A DNA stretch of 64,000 bases, taken from Meiothermus granaticius NBRC 107808 (GTDB taxonomy: Bacteria; Deinococcota; Deinococci; Deinococcales; Thermaceae). The translations under genes were made by a program, and so were the position numbers. This document shows, one piece after another, positions 11,016 to 20,557 of the stretch (position 1 is the first letter of the stretch; every line of letters begins with the position of its first letter). The DNA is taken from assembly GCF_003574355.1 (NCBI RefSeq), contig NZ_QWLB01000002.1, positions 61,881 through 125,880 of the forward strand. The letters are read 5' to 3'. Under the pieces are notes generated by a model, which saw only the letters and a program-made list of their open reading frames with translations, did not search any database and was not told the origin of the DNA.

Positions 11016-13113
11016 TGAAGAGCATGTCGCGATAGCTGGGCAGGGGCCAGTGGTCGGCAGCCACCAGCTTCTCCAAGGCGTCGGCCGCCTTACGCACCTC
11101 GCCCATCGCTGGCAACACCCGATCGCGCATGTGATAAGCCTTTTCATGCACGGTATCTCCCCCCAGGGCGGCGTTTTGTTGCTTGAGGGCCTCGAGCGCG
11201 TCTGAGAGGGCATCGGTGGCTCTGGTCACCTGCTCGGCGGTGCGAGCGGCTGCTTTGCTCTTGCTTACGGCCTCGAGGTCGGCCAGGTAGGCCAGGGCTC
11301 CAGGGAGAATTTGGGTCTGGGCAATCCATTCGGTGGTCTCGCCCTCGATGTTCACCGATTTGAAGTAGATGTCGTACATCACCTCTTGCCGGGCCTCGAG
11401 CTCCCGCTCGTTGAGCACCCCATACTTGGCAAAAAGAGCCGCGTTTTTCTCGCTGGTGAGCCGTTCAATTGCGTCGAGGGCGGTGCGCAGGTTCAGAAGC
11501 CCGCGCCGCTCAGCCTCCTGGTGCCAGGCCTCGCTATAACCATCGCCGTTGAAGATGATCCGGTTGTGCTTTTTGTAGGTGTCTTTGAGCACCTCGAGCA
11601 GGGCCTCCTCCAGGCTCTTGCCCTTTTTTAACCCGGCTTCCAGCCGCTCCCCCAGCACGTCAATGCTCTCAGCTACGATGGTGTTGAGCACGGTAATGGG
11701 CAGCGAGATGCTCTGCGACGAGCCTACCGCACGAAACTCAAACTTGTTCCCGGTAAAGGCGAAGGGCGAGGTGCGGTTGCGATCCCCGGCGTGCAGGGGC
11801 AGATGGGGCAGTACGGGGGTTCCCAGCTTGAGCAGCCCAGGCTTTTTGCCGCTGCCCTTGCCGCTGACCAGCCGCTCAAAGACCCCGGTCAGCTCGCTCC
11901 CCAAAAAGATCGAGAGGATCGCAGGGGGGGCTTCGTTGGCCCCCAGCCGGTGATCGTTGGAGGCCGAGGCCACGCTGATGCGCAGGAGGTCTTGATGGAC
12001 ATCTACCGCGCGGATCACTGCAGCACAGAAGAACAAAAAGGAGAGGTTGCTTTGGGGATCATCGCCCGGCTCGAGCAGGTTGATTCCAGTATCCGTTCCG
12101 ATGCTCCAGTTGCAGTGCTTTCCCGAGCCGTTAATGCCAGCAAAGGGCTTCTCGTGCAGCAGGGCCACCATCCCGTGTTTGCGGGCGGTGTTCTTCAGGA
12201 CTTGCATGATGAGCTGCTGGTGGTCGGCGGCGATATTGCTGGGCTCAAAGATCGGAGCGATCTCAAACTGTCCGGGCGCGACCTCGTTGTGACGGGTTTT
12301 GATGGGAATGCCCAGGGCATACAGCTGGTGCTCAGCATCGGTCATGAAGCTCAGGACCCGGTCAGGGATGCTGCCAAAATAGTGGTCTTCTAGCTCTTGT
12401 CCTCGAGGGGGTTTGGCCCCGAAGAGGGTACGCCCGGTCATCACCAGGTCGGGCCTTGCCAGGTAAAACTCTTCATCAATCAAGAAATACTCTTGCTCAG
12501 CCCCCAGGGTGGAGGAGACTTTGTTGGCCTGAATGCCGAAGTGTGGCAGCACCTTTTGCGCCGCTTTATTCAGAGCCTCGATTGAGCGCAACAGGGGAAT
12601 TTTTAGGTCTAGCGCTTCGCCCGTCCAGGAGGCAAAGGCGGTGGGGATACACAGGGTGGCGCCGTTGGAATGGCGCATGATGAACGCCGGGGAAGTTGGA
12701 TCCCAGGCGGTGTAGCCCCTGGCTTCAAAGGTCGCACGGATGCCCCCAGAGGGAAAGGAAGAGGCATCGGGCTCGGCTTGGATCAGGTCTTTACCCCCAA
12801 ACTGGGCAATCGCTGAACCCTCAGAGGTCGGGGTTAGGAAGCTGTCGTGCTTTTCAGCCGTCAGACCGGTGAGCGGCTGGAACCAGTGGGTGTAGTGGGT
12901 GGCCCCTTTTTCCAGGGCCCAGGTTTTCATGGCTAGGGCTACGGTATCGGCGATGGCCGGATCTATGGCCACCCCCTTTTCTATAGTGGCCTGTAGCGCT
13001 TTGAAGGCGGGCTTGGAGAGCCGGTGGCGCAGTTCCTCTAAAGTTAGGGTGTCGCTGGCAAAGATCTCGTTCATAACGTTGCTAGCACTAGTTATATCCT
13101 TTACTTCCCTCAT
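11008..13113 (-). CDS. glnN: type III glutamine synthetase
   Basis: A 701-residue GSIII enzyme that makes glutamine from glutamate, ammonia and ATP. The type III signature [13 protein letters not shown] with following KHDSF is near residue 75. The catalytic core includes [10 protein letters not shown], and the C-terminal third is the helical region peculiar to this type. GSIII forms dodecamers unrelated in size to GlnA. The start MREVKDI is chosen because GGAGGT lies 7 bases upstream; a longer frame to 13155 lacks this. An AT-rich divergent intergenic region separates it from araD. Confidence 0.95.
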   Translation of the reverse strand: MREVKDITSASNVMNEIFASDTLTLEELRHRLSKPAFKALQATIEKGVAIDPAIADTVALAMKTWALEKGATHYTHWFQPLTGLTAEKHDSFLTPTSEGSAIAQFGGKDLIQAEPDASSFPSGGIRATFEARGYTAWDPTSPAFIMRHSNGATLCIPTAFASWTGEALDLKIPLLRSIEALNKAAQKVLPHFGIQANKVSSTLGAEQEYFLIDEEFYLARPDLVMTGRTLFGAKPPRGQELEDHYFGSIPDRVLSFMTDAEHQLYALGIPIKTRHNEVAPGQFEIAPIFEPSNIAADHQQLIMQVLKNTARKHGMVALLHEKPFAGINGSGKHCNWSIGTDTGINLLEPGDDPQSNLSFLFFCAAVIRAVDVHQDLLRISVASASNDHRLGANEAPPAILSIFLGSELTGVFERLVSGKGSGKKPGLLKLGTPVLPHLPLHAGDRNRTSPFAFTGNKFEFRAVGSSQSISLPITVLNTIVAESIDVLGERLEAGLKKGKSLEEALLEVLKDTYKKHNRIIFNGDGYSEAWHQEAERRGLLNLRTALDAIERLTSEKNAALFAKYGVLNERELEARQEVMYDIYFKSVNIEGETTEWIAQTQILPGALAYLADLEAVSKSKAAARTAEQVTRATDALSDALEALKQQNAALGGDTVHEKAYHMRDRVLPAMGEVRKAADALEKLVAADHWPLPSYRDMLFIK

Positions 13114-13299
13114 TAGGCTACCTCCCCACCCCTCAGTGCTGGCCTCCCAAAACACTGGGATGGATGATCGCTAACATTAGCACAGATAGAATATCACAGT
13201 TTGCACAAAAACCCACAAAACTGTTTTATGTGTGGTGATCAATTTATGCAAACGTGCATTTGTAAGATAACAAAATGTTAGATTTTCCCGAAGCGGTCT
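13114..13299. other. AT-rich divergent intergenic region, glnN/araD
   Basis: 186 bases, far richer in A and T than the surroundings. It includes the glnN Shine-Dalgarno site, a small inverted repeat GCTAA-CA-TTAGC and an ATGCA-AACG-TGCAT palindrome at 13246-13259. It should hold promoters for both genes. No box is clear enough to call, and no repressor can be assigned. Confidence 0.4.
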
Positions 13300-14025
13300 G
13301 TGTATCGTACACTTGGCAAGGTGATAGCCAAAGAATTGCGAGAACAAGCCTTAGAAGCGAATCTGGCTCTGCCTAGGCAAGGTTTGGTGGTGTTTACCTG
13401 GGGCAATGCCTCAGCTTATGATCCTGCTGCTGATCTTCTGGCCATTAAACCCAGTGGGGTGCCTTACGAAGACCTGACTGCACAAAGCATGGTTTTGGTG
13501 GAGGTCAGTAGCGGTAGGGTGGTTGAGGGGAATCTACGGCCTTCCTCTGACACCCCTACCCATCTGGTATTGGCTCAGGAATTTGGAGTGGGGGGCATCG
13601 TTCACACCCACTCACGCTACGCCACGGTCTGGGCTCAAGCCGGACTGGATTTGCCCTGCTATGGGACGACGCAGGCAGACTACTTTAGTGGCATCATTCC
13701 CTGTACCCGTGACCTTAGGCCTGAAGAGATTAGCCAAGGCTATGAGCACTACACTGGCTTGGCAATCGTAGAGGAGTTTCACCGTCGGAGGATAAATCCT
13801 ACTGATGTCCCTGCGGTGTTGCTGCGCAACCATGCTTCTTTCGTTTGGGGTAAGAATGCTGGGGAAGCAGTGCACAATGCGGTAGTGCTCGAGGAGGTCG
13901 CTCAAATGGCTCTCTATGCTCGTTTGCTCAATCCTAATCTGAGGGAAATCCCAGCGGCGCTGCTCGAGAAGCACTACCGCCGCAAGCATGGCCCAGATGC
14001 CTACTACGGGCAGAAGAAGCTATAA
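13300..14025 (+). CDS. araD: L-ribulose-5-phosphate 4-epimerase
   Basis: A 241-residue class II aldolase-fold epimerase converting L-ribulose 5-phosphate to D-xylulose 5-phosphate in arabinose use. The match to enterobacterial AraD is very close: LEANLALP, FTWGNASA, IKPSGV, RPSSDTPTH, zinc ligands in GIVHTHSRYATVWAQAG, the YFSGIIPCTR segment, and YYGQ at the end. The start is uncertain: GTG 13300, or GTG 13321, which aligns better with E. coli AraD. Base composition is clearly less GC-rich than its neighbours. No araA or araB is nearby, suggesting recent acquisition or a lone salvage role. Confidence 0.93.
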   Translation: MYRTLGKVIAKELREQALEANLALPRQGLVVFTWGNASAYDPAADLLAIKPSGVPYEDLTAQSMVLVEVSSGRVVEGNLRPSSDTPTHLVLAQEFGVGGIVHTHSRYATVWAQAGLDLPCYGTTQADYFSGIIPCTRDLRPEEISQGYEHYTGLAIVEEFHRRRINPTDVPAVLLRNHASFVWGKNAGEAVHNAVVLEEVAQMALYARLLNPNLREIPAALLEKHYRRKHGPDAYYGQKKL

Positions 14026-14027
14026 GA

Positions 14028-16436
14028 ATGAAGGTCATGCAGCTGCGAACCCTAGGAGGCCTCGAGCTCGCCGGTTCCAACCTGCGGCGGGGGGCCTTTA
14101 AGCCGTTGCTGCTGCTGGCCTATCTGGCCCTGGAAGGCCCTAAGCCCCGGCGCTTCCTGGCCGAGTTGTTCTGGCCGGAAGCCGCGGACCCGCTCAACAG
14201 CCTCAAAGTGGTGTTGCACCGGCTACGGCAGCTGGGGGTGGTCTTTGCCGACGAGGAGCGGGCCTGGACCACCCTAGGTTGCGATGCCCTGGAGGTGCGC
14301 GAGGAACTGCGGGCTGGTCGCCTGGCCAAGGCAATACACCTATACCAAGGGGCATTTCTGGAAGGGGCTGGGGGGGAAGGCGGGGAAGAGCTGGAGGAGT
14401 GGATCTTCAGCACACGGGAGGCCTTGGCCCGCGAGGTGCGGCTGGCCTACCTCGAGCTGGCCGAGCGTGAGGCAGCCACTGGCCGCTTTGCCGAGGCGGC
14501 CACCGCCGCTGAGGCCGCGTACCGTCTTCCCGGAGCCCCACCCCCTGAGCCCGAGGAACTGCCCCGCTTTTATCCCCTGTTGTTGGCTGGAGGAAACCCG
14601 CTGGCCGAGCACATCAAGCGAGAAGCCCAGGAGCTGGGCCTCGAGCTCTCCCTCTCGGGAGAGGCCGCACGGGGACGCCTGCGCCAAAGCTTTGTGGGCC
14701 GAAAGCGCGAGCTGGAGAAGCTGCTGGGCCTGCGCCCCGGCGAATGGGCCTGGGTGCGCGGGGGGGCGGGAATGGGCAAGACCGCGCTGCTGCGGCGGCT
14801 CGAGCCGGGAGGCATCTACCTTCCGGCCCGCTCGGGTCTGCCTTACGCCACCCTCGAGCCCCTGCTGGGCCCGGCCTTGAATACCCCGGACGTCCTTCTG
14901 CGTACCCTCTCGAGCCAGGAGGGGCTGTGGCTGATTGACGGTTGGAACCGCATGGATGCGGAAAGCCGCGGACTGCTGGTGCGCCTGCGAGATCTACGCT
15001 CTAGAGTCCGGGTGGTGGTGGCCTCGCGCGACAAACCCCCCTTCGAGCCGGATGCCGTGCTCGAGCTAGGGCCGCTCTCCTCCGATGAGCTTGCCGCCCA
15101 TCCCGGGGCGTATGAGGCCACGGGCGGGCTACCCGCGCTGGTGGGGGCTTTCCTGCGCTCAGAACCCTTGGAGGGGGTGCTGGAAAGCCGCCTGGAACCG
15201 CTGAGCGAGGGGGGCCGGATGGTGTACGGAGCCCTTTCCCTGCTTGAAACCCCCAACCTGGCCACCGTGCGCAAGGCCCTGGGGCTGGGGGCCACCGAGG
15301 TGGCCCAAGCCTTAGAGGAGCTCTTCACCGCTGGACTGCTCGAGCCCTCGGGATCGGTGCGGGCTCGCTCGGTAGCCCGGAGCTGGCTCTCCGCCCGCCC
15401 GGCCCTCGAGACCCGGCTGGTGCTGGGCTTGGCCCCACTCCTGCCTGACCTCGAGGCCTTCCCCTTGTACCGGCAGGCCAGAGCCCTCGGGGGGGCGAGC
15501 GAGCTCCCGGGAATGCATCGGGCTTACAAAGCCTGGGCCGAGGAACTGCTGCGGCGCGGATTTCCCCAACGCGCCGCGGAAACCCTGGCCGAGGTTCCTG
15601 CGGATCCCCAGCTAAACTTGCTGCGAGCCCGGGCCTTGGAACGGGCCGGGCAGTACCGGGAGGCCCTCGAGGCCCTTCAAGGCTTACCCGACGAGCATGA
15701 GGTTCTGGCCCTAAAAGGAACTTTGCTCTGGCGGCTGGGAAAGCTGGGGGAGGCCAAAGCCCTGGCGGAGCGGGCCCTGGAGGGAGAAACTCGGGCTCGA
15801 GCCGAGGCCCTGAATACCCTCGGGCACCTGGCCCTCGCGGCCGGACACTTTAGCGAGGCCACCGGCTTCTTTCGGCGGGCCGCTAACCTCTGGCAACTGC
15901 TGGGGGAAGACACCCGGTGGATCGAAGCGCTGAACAACGAAGCCATGTCCCAGATCTATGCCGGGGAAGCGGCAGAGGAGTTGTTGGCCAAGGTGTTGGC
16001 CGCCGCCCAACACAACCCCGCCGTGCAGTCGAGGATCCTGATCAACCTTGGGATGGCCCTCGAGCAACGCAAGGACTACCCAGAAGCCGAAAAGGTCTAC
16101 ACCCAAGCAGCAGCCCTGGCCCTGGAGGCGGGGACACTAGACACCTCGGCGCGCGCCTGGAACAACATCGGGGTGGTGTTGCACTACCAGAATCGCCGGG
16201 TAGAAGCCGAGGAGGCTTACCGGCAGGCCCTGGCCCTGGCCCGCCAGGCAGGAGAGACGCTGATCATGGCCATGGCCTTGGCCAATCTGGCCGAGCTGTT
16301 GTCCGATGTGGAAGCCCTGGAAGAAGCCATCCTTTTGCTGGAAAAAAGCGGCCATCAGGATATGGCCGAGCGCTATAAAGCCGAGCTTCAGGCGCTTCGC
16401 TCCCACCAGGGCAATGGCCCTACCCGGCCTCGCTGA
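14028..16436 (+). CDS. BTAD/ATPase/TPR transcriptional regulator (SARP-like)
   Basis: An 802-residue regulator. Residues 1-75 form an OmpR-like winged helix (LRTLGGLELAG, FLAELFWPEAADPLNSLK). Residues 80-200 form a bacterial transcriptional activation (BTAD) helical domain. An AAA-type NTPase follows, with Walker A GGAGMGKTAL near residue 245 and LWLIDGWNRMD as Walker B. The C-terminal 300 residues carry TPRs (e.g. AWNNIGVVLHYQNRRVEAEE). It resembles SARP/LAL-type signal-responsive activators. It starts two bases after the araD stop and is followed by an intrinsic terminator; its GC-rich composition contrasts with araD. Target genes are unknown. Confidence 0.85.
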   Translation: MKVMQLRTLGGLELAGSNLRRGAFKPLLLLAYLALEGPKPRRFLAELFWPEAADPLNSLKVVLHRLRQLGVVFADEERAWTTLGCDALEVREELRAGRLAKAIHLYQGAFLEGAGGEGGEELEEWIFSTREALAREVRLAYLELAEREAATGRFAEAATAAEAAYRLPGAPPPEPEELPRFYPLLLAGGNPLAEHIKREAQELGLELSLSGEAARGRLRQSFVGRKRELEKLLGLRPGEWAWVRGGAGMGKTALLRRLEPGGIYLPARSGLPYATLEPLLGPALNTPDVLLRTLSSQEGLWLIDGWNRMDAESRGLLVRLRDLRSRVRVVVASRDKPPFEPDAVLELGPLSSDELAAHPGAYEATGGLPALVGAFLRSEPLEGVLESRLEPLSEGGRMVYGALSLLETPNLATVRKALGLGATEVAQALEELFTAGLLEPSGSVRARSVARSWLSARPALETRLVLGLAPLLPDLEAFPLYRQARALGGASELPGMHRAYKAWAEELLRRGFPQRAAETLAEVPADPQLNLLRARALERAGQYREALEALQGLPDEHEVLALKGTLLWRLGKLGEAKALAERALEGETRARAEALNTLGHLALAAGHFSEATGFFRRAANLWQLLGEDTRWIEALNNEAMSQIYAGEAAEELLAKVLAAAQHNPAVQSRILINLGMALEQRKDYPEAEKVYTQAAALALEAGTLDTSARAWNNIGVVLHYQNRRVEAEEAYRQALALARQAGETLIMAMALANLAELLSDVEALEEAILLLEKSGHQDMAERYKAELQALRSHQGNGPTRPR

Positions 16437-16439
16437 GCG

Positions 16440-16467
16440 GCCGTAACGCAGGCTTAACGGCTTTTTT
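16440..16467 (+). terminator. intrinsic terminator after the BTAD regulator
   Basis: GCCGTAA at 16440-16446 pairs with TTAACGGC at 16454-16461 with one bulged base, followed directly by six T. Confidence 0.75.
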
Positions 16468-16493
16468 GATACATCTAAGGCTGGAGGTACATC

Positions 16494-17963
16494 GTGCGCT
16501 GGATTGGACTGCTGTTGTTGGCCCTGTTGACCGCCTGTATTCCCCCCTCGATTCCCCCCAGCCTCACCCTGCTCCCTCCCCAGGCGGCTCGAGGGGAGAC
16601 CGTCACGGTCAGATTAAAGGGGCTTTCTGCGGAGGGAACCCGGTTATTTATCGGCACAGCCGAGGTGCCGACCCAAAAACTCGATCCCCAGACCCTGACC
16701 TTCAGCGTTCCGCAGGACACCCCGGCTGGGCCACAGACCGTGCAAGCCCAGTCCGGGGATCGGTTCGCCGCCGCAACCCTGGGGGTGCTGGGTGAGGTGG
16801 TTCCCAACCAATTGGTGGTCACGGTTAAGTCCGGCACCAATCTGGGGGAAGCCCAGAAGCAGATTGGGGCCCTAGGGTTCCGGTTTATCCAGGCCCTTCA
16901 GCCGCTCAACCCCAGTTCATCGGACCCTAACGATCCCTGTTCGGGCTCCCTCGGCGTGGTGGATGTGGGGGGAAAGCCCCTGGGGGAAGCCCTGGCCGAG
17001 CTTGACCAACTGAACATCGTGTACCGGGCAGACCCCCAGTCCGCCGGGGGTGCGGGTGGGGTGGATCACCTGGGAGCCATCGGTGCGCCGGCTGCGAAGC
17101 TGCGCAACCGCAGCGGGAAAGGGATCACCATCGCGGTTTTGGACACAGGCCTAACCACAACCCCCACGGCTGGAGCGAGCCCCACAGCCACCGTCGCTGG
17201 AGACACTGTCAACCTGCAGCCGGGGTTCAATTTTGTGGACAACAGCACGGACCTAACCGACGACTTTGTCAACCCCAGCAGCCAAACCCCGCTGCACGGC
17301 ACCCCTATCGCGGTTCTGGCGGCTGGGGCCAAACTGGGGGTGGCTCCTCAGGCTACGGTTTTGCCGGTAAAAGTGTGCGACCGCAACGGATTATGCCTGG
17401 CCAGCAACGTGGTGCGAGGGGTGTGCTACGCCATCGGCCAGGTACCCGATCGCAGCAAGCTAGTGCTCAACTTAAGCCTGGGGGGGGATACCCCGGTGGG
17501 CGTGCTCGAGGCCATCCTCGGCTATGCCCTGAGCAAGGGCACCCTGGTGGCCGCCGCCGGGGGGAATCAGGGCCCTGATATCCACGATGGTGCCTTGGTC
17601 AAGCTGACCCCCAGACACTACCCAGCCGCCCACCCCTTGCCCGGCCTGGTGGCGGTGGCCGCCCTGACCCAGGACCCGCTTTCTGGGCAGTGGTCGCCGG
17701 CGGGCTTTAGCAGCCAGGGGGTCAACATTGACTATCTGGATATCGCTGCGCCAGGACAGGACATCGCGGTGGGGCAGTATGTCTACGAGGGCACTTCCTT
17801 CGCTACCCCATTGGTGGCTGGAGCGCTGGCGCTGTGGCGCGAGGCTAACCCAGGCCTGAGCCCTTCGGAGATCGAGGTCAAGCTCAAGGCCGCCGCCACC
17901 CCTCTCCCGTTCACACCCCAGCAGGTCGGAGCGGGAATGCTCAACCTCTCGAGCCAGCCCTAA
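16494..17963 (+). CDS. subtilisin-like serine protease lipoprotein (S8)
   Basis: A 489-residue lipoprotein protease. The signal peptide ends in lipobox LTAC with Cys15. A beta-rich IPT/TIG-like region and propeptide-like region precede the S8 catalytic domain from about residue 190. The catalytic residues read as Asp217 (AVLDTG), His268 (LHGTPIA), oxyanion Asn358 (AAGGNQG) and Ser435 (GTSFATPLVAG). All are present, so the enzyme should be active and anchored outside the cytoplasmic membrane. The GTG start has GGAGG seven bases upstream. The stop overlaps that of convergent prs. Confidence 0.9.
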   Translation: MRWIGLLLLALLTACIPPSIPPSLTLLPPQAARGETVTVRLKGLSAEGTRLFIGTAEVPTQKLDPQTLTFSVPQDTPAGPQTVQAQSGDRFAAATLGVLGEVVPNQLVVTVKSGTNLGEAQKQIGALGFRFIQALQPLNPSSSDPNDPCSGSLGVVDVGGKPLGEALAELDQLNIVYRADPQSAGGAGGVDHLGAIGAPAAKLRNRSGKGITIAVLDTGLTTTPTAGASPTATVAGDTVNLQPGFNFVDNSTDLTDDFVNPSSQTPLHGTPIAVLAAGAKLGVAPQATVLPVKVCDRNGLCLASNVVRGVCYAIGQVPDRSKLVLNLSLGGDTPVGVLEAILGYALSKGTLVAAAGGNQGPDIHDGALVKLTPRHYPAAHPLPGLVAVAALTQDPLSGQWSPAGFSSQGVNIDYLDIAAPGQDIAVGQYVYEGTSFATPLVAGALALWREANPGLSPSEIEVKLKAAATPLPFTPQQVGAGMLNLSSQP

Positions 17964-18940
17964 ATCAGCACGCTCACCGACTGATTGGTGTGCACACGCT
18001 GGATGGCCTGGGCCAAGAGCGGCGCGGTCGAGAGGATGGTGTAACCCAGGCTGGGGTTCAGGGCAATGGTGTCGGTGAACAGCACCTCGCGGATGGCGGG
18101 GTGGGCCAGGTTCTCTCGAGCCGGTCCCACCAAAACCGCATGCGAGGCCATCACAATGGTTTCGGGCAGGGCCCCCGCCGCCACCAGCGCCTCCACCCCC
18201 CGGCGGATGGTTCCCCCGGTAGAGATGATGTCGTCCACGATCAGGGGGCGCTTACCCGCCACATCCCCGATCACGTAGCTGACCTGGGTCTCTCGCGGCC
18301 CAATTCGCCGCTTGGCCAGGATCGCCAGCGGAAGCTCGAGCCGCTCGGAGAGCCGCCGGGCTTGCTCGGCCCGGCCCGAGTCGGGAGAGACCACCACCGC
18401 GTTGCGGGTAAAGCCCTTGGCCTCGAGGTATTCCGCAAAGAGGCGCACCGCGGAAAGCTCGTCCACCGGATGATAGAAAAACCCCTGGATCTGGGGGGCA
18501 TGGAGGTCTACGGTGATGACCCGGTCTACCCCCACGTGCTCGATGAGACCGGCCACCAACCGTGCGCTGATGGGCTCACGGCCCCGGGTTTGTTTATCCT
18601 GGCGGGCATAACCGAAGTACGGAATCACCGCGTTAATCCGCTTTGCACTGCTGCGGCGCACCGCATCGGCCATCACCAGAAGCTCCATCAGGTTGTCGTT
18701 GACCGGAGGGGCGGTGGGCTGAAGCAGGTACACATCATCCCCACGAATGCTCTCCAGCAAGCGCACCTGCACCTCGCCATCAGGGAAGCGCTCCACCGTA
18801 GCCTCCCCCAGCCGTAGCCCCAGGGCTTTGGCTACGGCCTCGGCCAGGGGCCGATTGGCGTTGCCGCTGAACAACTTAACATGGCCGCCGTCGGTGTGCT
18901 CGAGCTCTTCCGCGAACGCCCTCGGTTCTCTCACTCCCAT
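17960..18940 (-). CDS. prs: ribose-phosphate pyrophosphokinase
   Basis: A 326-residue PRPP synthase making 5-phosphoribosyl 1-pyrophosphate from ribose 5-phosphate and ATP for nucleotide, histidine and NAD synthesis. Family motifs are present: KLFSGNANRPLAEA at the start, IPYFGYARQDKQ, the metal site VDLHAPQIQGFF, and the PRPP loop VDDIISTGGT. The start MGVREP is preferred because GGGGAGG lies 6 bases upstream. The first 20 residues extend beyond the typical start of 310-320-residue family members. Confidence 0.96.
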   Translation of the reverse strand: MGVREPRAFAEELEHTDGGHVKLFSGNANRPLAEAVAKALGLRLGEATVERFPDGEVQVRLLESIRGDDVYLLQPTAPPVNDNLMELLVMADAVRRSSAKRINAVIPYFGYARQDKQTRGREPISARLVAGLIEHVGVDRVITVDLHAPQIQGFFYHPVDELSAVRLFAEYLEAKGFTRNAVVVSPDSGRAEQARRLSERLELPLAILAKRRIGPRETQVSYVIGDVAGKRPLIVDDIISTGGTIRRGVEALVAAGALPETIVMASHAVLVGPARENLAHPAIREVLFTDTIALNPSLGYTILSTAPLLAQAIQRVHTNQSVSVLI

Positions 18941-19100
18941 AGGTTCCTCCCCGAGCACATCCCAAGCAGCACAGCCCTCCTATACCCAGGATCGGTATAT
19001 AGGGGTGGGATACCTAGCCCTTAGCATCAAGGATCTTCTTCAGTATACCGGTCGGTCCCCCCGAAATTGGGAGACCCGTCTACCCTTGAGCGGGAAAGGC

Positions 19101-19721
19101 TCAGCCCTCGAGCACCTTGACCATCAGCTCGGCCAAGTGCCGGGCCGCAGGCTCCAGGTGCTCTGCATCCCCCACCATCCGTATGAGGGCCAGGGGTATC
19201 CCGGTTTTTCTCGCGCTCCACAAGGCTGCGGCCCCTCCGATCTCGGCAACATCGGCGGCCAAGCGTTCGCGCAGGTGGGCAACCTCGGCCGGGCTCGAGG
19301 GGAAGCGGTCGGCGGTGGCCACCCGACCGGTTCGCACCGGCTGCCCCAATGCCTGGGCGGCTCGCAAGACCCGCTGGGAAAGCACCGGGTCTGCCGCGAC
19401 CAGGTGCTCTGTTGGCGCTCCAAATGCCAGATCGTACTGCACCCCGTCCTGCGCCACGATTAGGTCTAACGGCTTGAGCTGAGGATCCAGGGCCTGGGCC
19501 AAGCCCACCCCGAAGGCCTGGCTTGGATTGAAGCGCTGGCGCGCATAGGCCACCGCAGCGGCAGCGGCCACTTTGCCCCTCTCGGTCTCGAGCAGCACCA
19601 CCTCATGCCGCCCGACCTGCCCCCCGTGAATCAGCCAGGGGCCGTCCAATTCCCGCTCGAGGCGCAAGGCTCGGCCCAGAACTTGGGCAATCCGGCCTTC
19701 GGGAGCAAAAATAAGGGTCAT
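19101..19721 (-). CDS. degenerate MTA/SAH-nucleosidase paralogue
   Basis: A 206-residue phosphorylase-superfamily protein clearly paralogous to the gene just upstream (shared VQYD, GAAALW and ERLAADV/QTFAADA regions). Compared with the neighbour and with E. coli MTAN, the general acid Glu12 position reads Ile (EGRIAQ), and EMEG, which binds the ribose, reads EIGG with Glu174 replaced by Gly. The loop VGVAGA reads VGLAQA. Asp197 is kept. It is therefore unlikely to cleave MTA or SAH as the family does; it may be a ligand-binding pseudoenzyme or accept another nucleoside. GAGGA upstream supports ATG 19721. Confidence 0.75.
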   Translation of the reverse strand: MTLIFAPEGRIAQVLGRALRLERELDGPWLIHGGQVGRHEVVLLETERGKVAAAAAVAYARQRFNPSQAFGVGLAQALDPQLKPLDLIVAQDGVQYDLAFGAPTEHLVAADPVLSQRVLRAAQALGQPVRTGRVATADRFPSSPAEVAHLRERLAADVAEIGGAAALWSARKTGIPLALIRMVGDAEHLEPAARHLAELMVKVLEG

Positions 19722-19803
19722 GGCGGTCCTCATCGGCAGCGGGAAACCCCGGCAACCAGTCCAATGCTATGCCAAGATTTCCCCCAGGCTGTGACAAGTG
19801 CAC

Positions 19804-20502
19804 TTACCCACCCAGCATCCCCACCAGAAGAGCCGCCAACCGGGCAGAAGCGCTCTCCAGGAGCACCTCGAAGGACTCATTGGCCTCCTCTCCAGCGCCA
19901 TCGGAGATGGCCCGCACCAGCGCCAGGCGCAGTCCCAGGCTGCGGGCGGCCCACAAGGCTGCGGCTCCTTCCATCTCCACCGCGTCAGCGGCGAAGGTCT
20001 GCCGTACCTGATGGGCTAAGCCGGGGTCTGCCAGGAAGCGATCCGCACTGGCCAGGCGGCCCCAGTACACCGGAAACCCCAGCCGCACCGCAGCTTGATA
20101 CAGGCGGTGGGAGAGCTCAGGGTCGGTGGGGAGAAACCGTTCTCCGGTGGCTAGCTCACCCGGCTGGCGGCCAAAGGCGGTGATGTCCACATCGTATTGC
20201 ACCGCATCGAAGGCAATGATCAAGTCGAGCGGCTGAAAGGCCGGGTTGAGGGCCCCGGCTACCCCGACCCAGACCGCCTGCTCTGGGGCGAAGCGGGTAT
20301 GGGCATAGGTAACGCTGGCCGCCGCCGCCGCCTTGCCCACCCCAGCCTCGAGCAGCACGATCTCTCGTTCCGCAAACCTACCCCGATGGATGGGCATGGG
20401 CCCTACGACCGCTTCGTGCAAACCCAGGCCCTCACGCAGGGCCTGGGCCTCACTCCCCTCTGCAGCAAACACCGCGATGGCTCGAGGTTCAACCTGGCTC
20501 AC
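19804..20502 (-). CDS. mtnN: 5'-methylthioadenosine/S-adenosylhomocysteine nucleosidase
   Basis: A 232-residue nucleosidase, the same length as E. coli MTAN/Pfs. It splits adenine from MTA, S-adenosylhomocysteine or 5'-deoxyadenosine. Motifs: FAAEGSEAQ with the general acid Glu, WVGVAGALNP, AVQYDVDITAFG, AVEMEGAAALWAA (ribose-binding Glu), and RAISDGA with the catalytic Asp. The GTG at 20500-20502 is preferred over an upstream frame because TACACT lies six bases before it. It is followed by the degenerate paralogue. LuxS, the next enzyme of the pathway, is about 5 kb away. A futalosine-type substrate is possible and not excluded. Confidence 0.88.
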   Translation of the reverse strand: MSQVEPRAIAVFAAEGSEAQALREGLGLHEAVVGPMPIHRGRFAEREIVLLEAGVGKAAAAASVTYAHTRFAPEQAVWVGVAGALNPAFQPLDLIIAFDAVQYDVDITAFGRQPGELATGERFLPTDPELSHRLYQAAVRLGFPVYWGRLASADRFLADPGLAHQVRQTFAADAVEMEGAAALWAARSLGLRLALVRAISDGAGEEANESFEVLLESASARLAALLVGMLGG

Positions 20503-20508
20503 TCGGAC

Positions 20509-20514
20509 AGTGTA
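20509..20514 (-). promoter_or_regulatory. -10 box of the MTAN gene, leaderless type
   Basis: TACACT on the minus strand, six bases before GTG 20502. Confidence 0.4.
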
Positions 20515-20557
20515 CCCGAGGCTCACCTCAGAACCGGCACCGGGGCTTGGAAGCGCG

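Noticed and set aside
13246..13259. ATGCA-AACG-TGCAT palindrome between glnN and araD as a repressor operator
   Set aside because: Short arms in AT-rich DNA are likely by chance and no regulator or second copy supports it.
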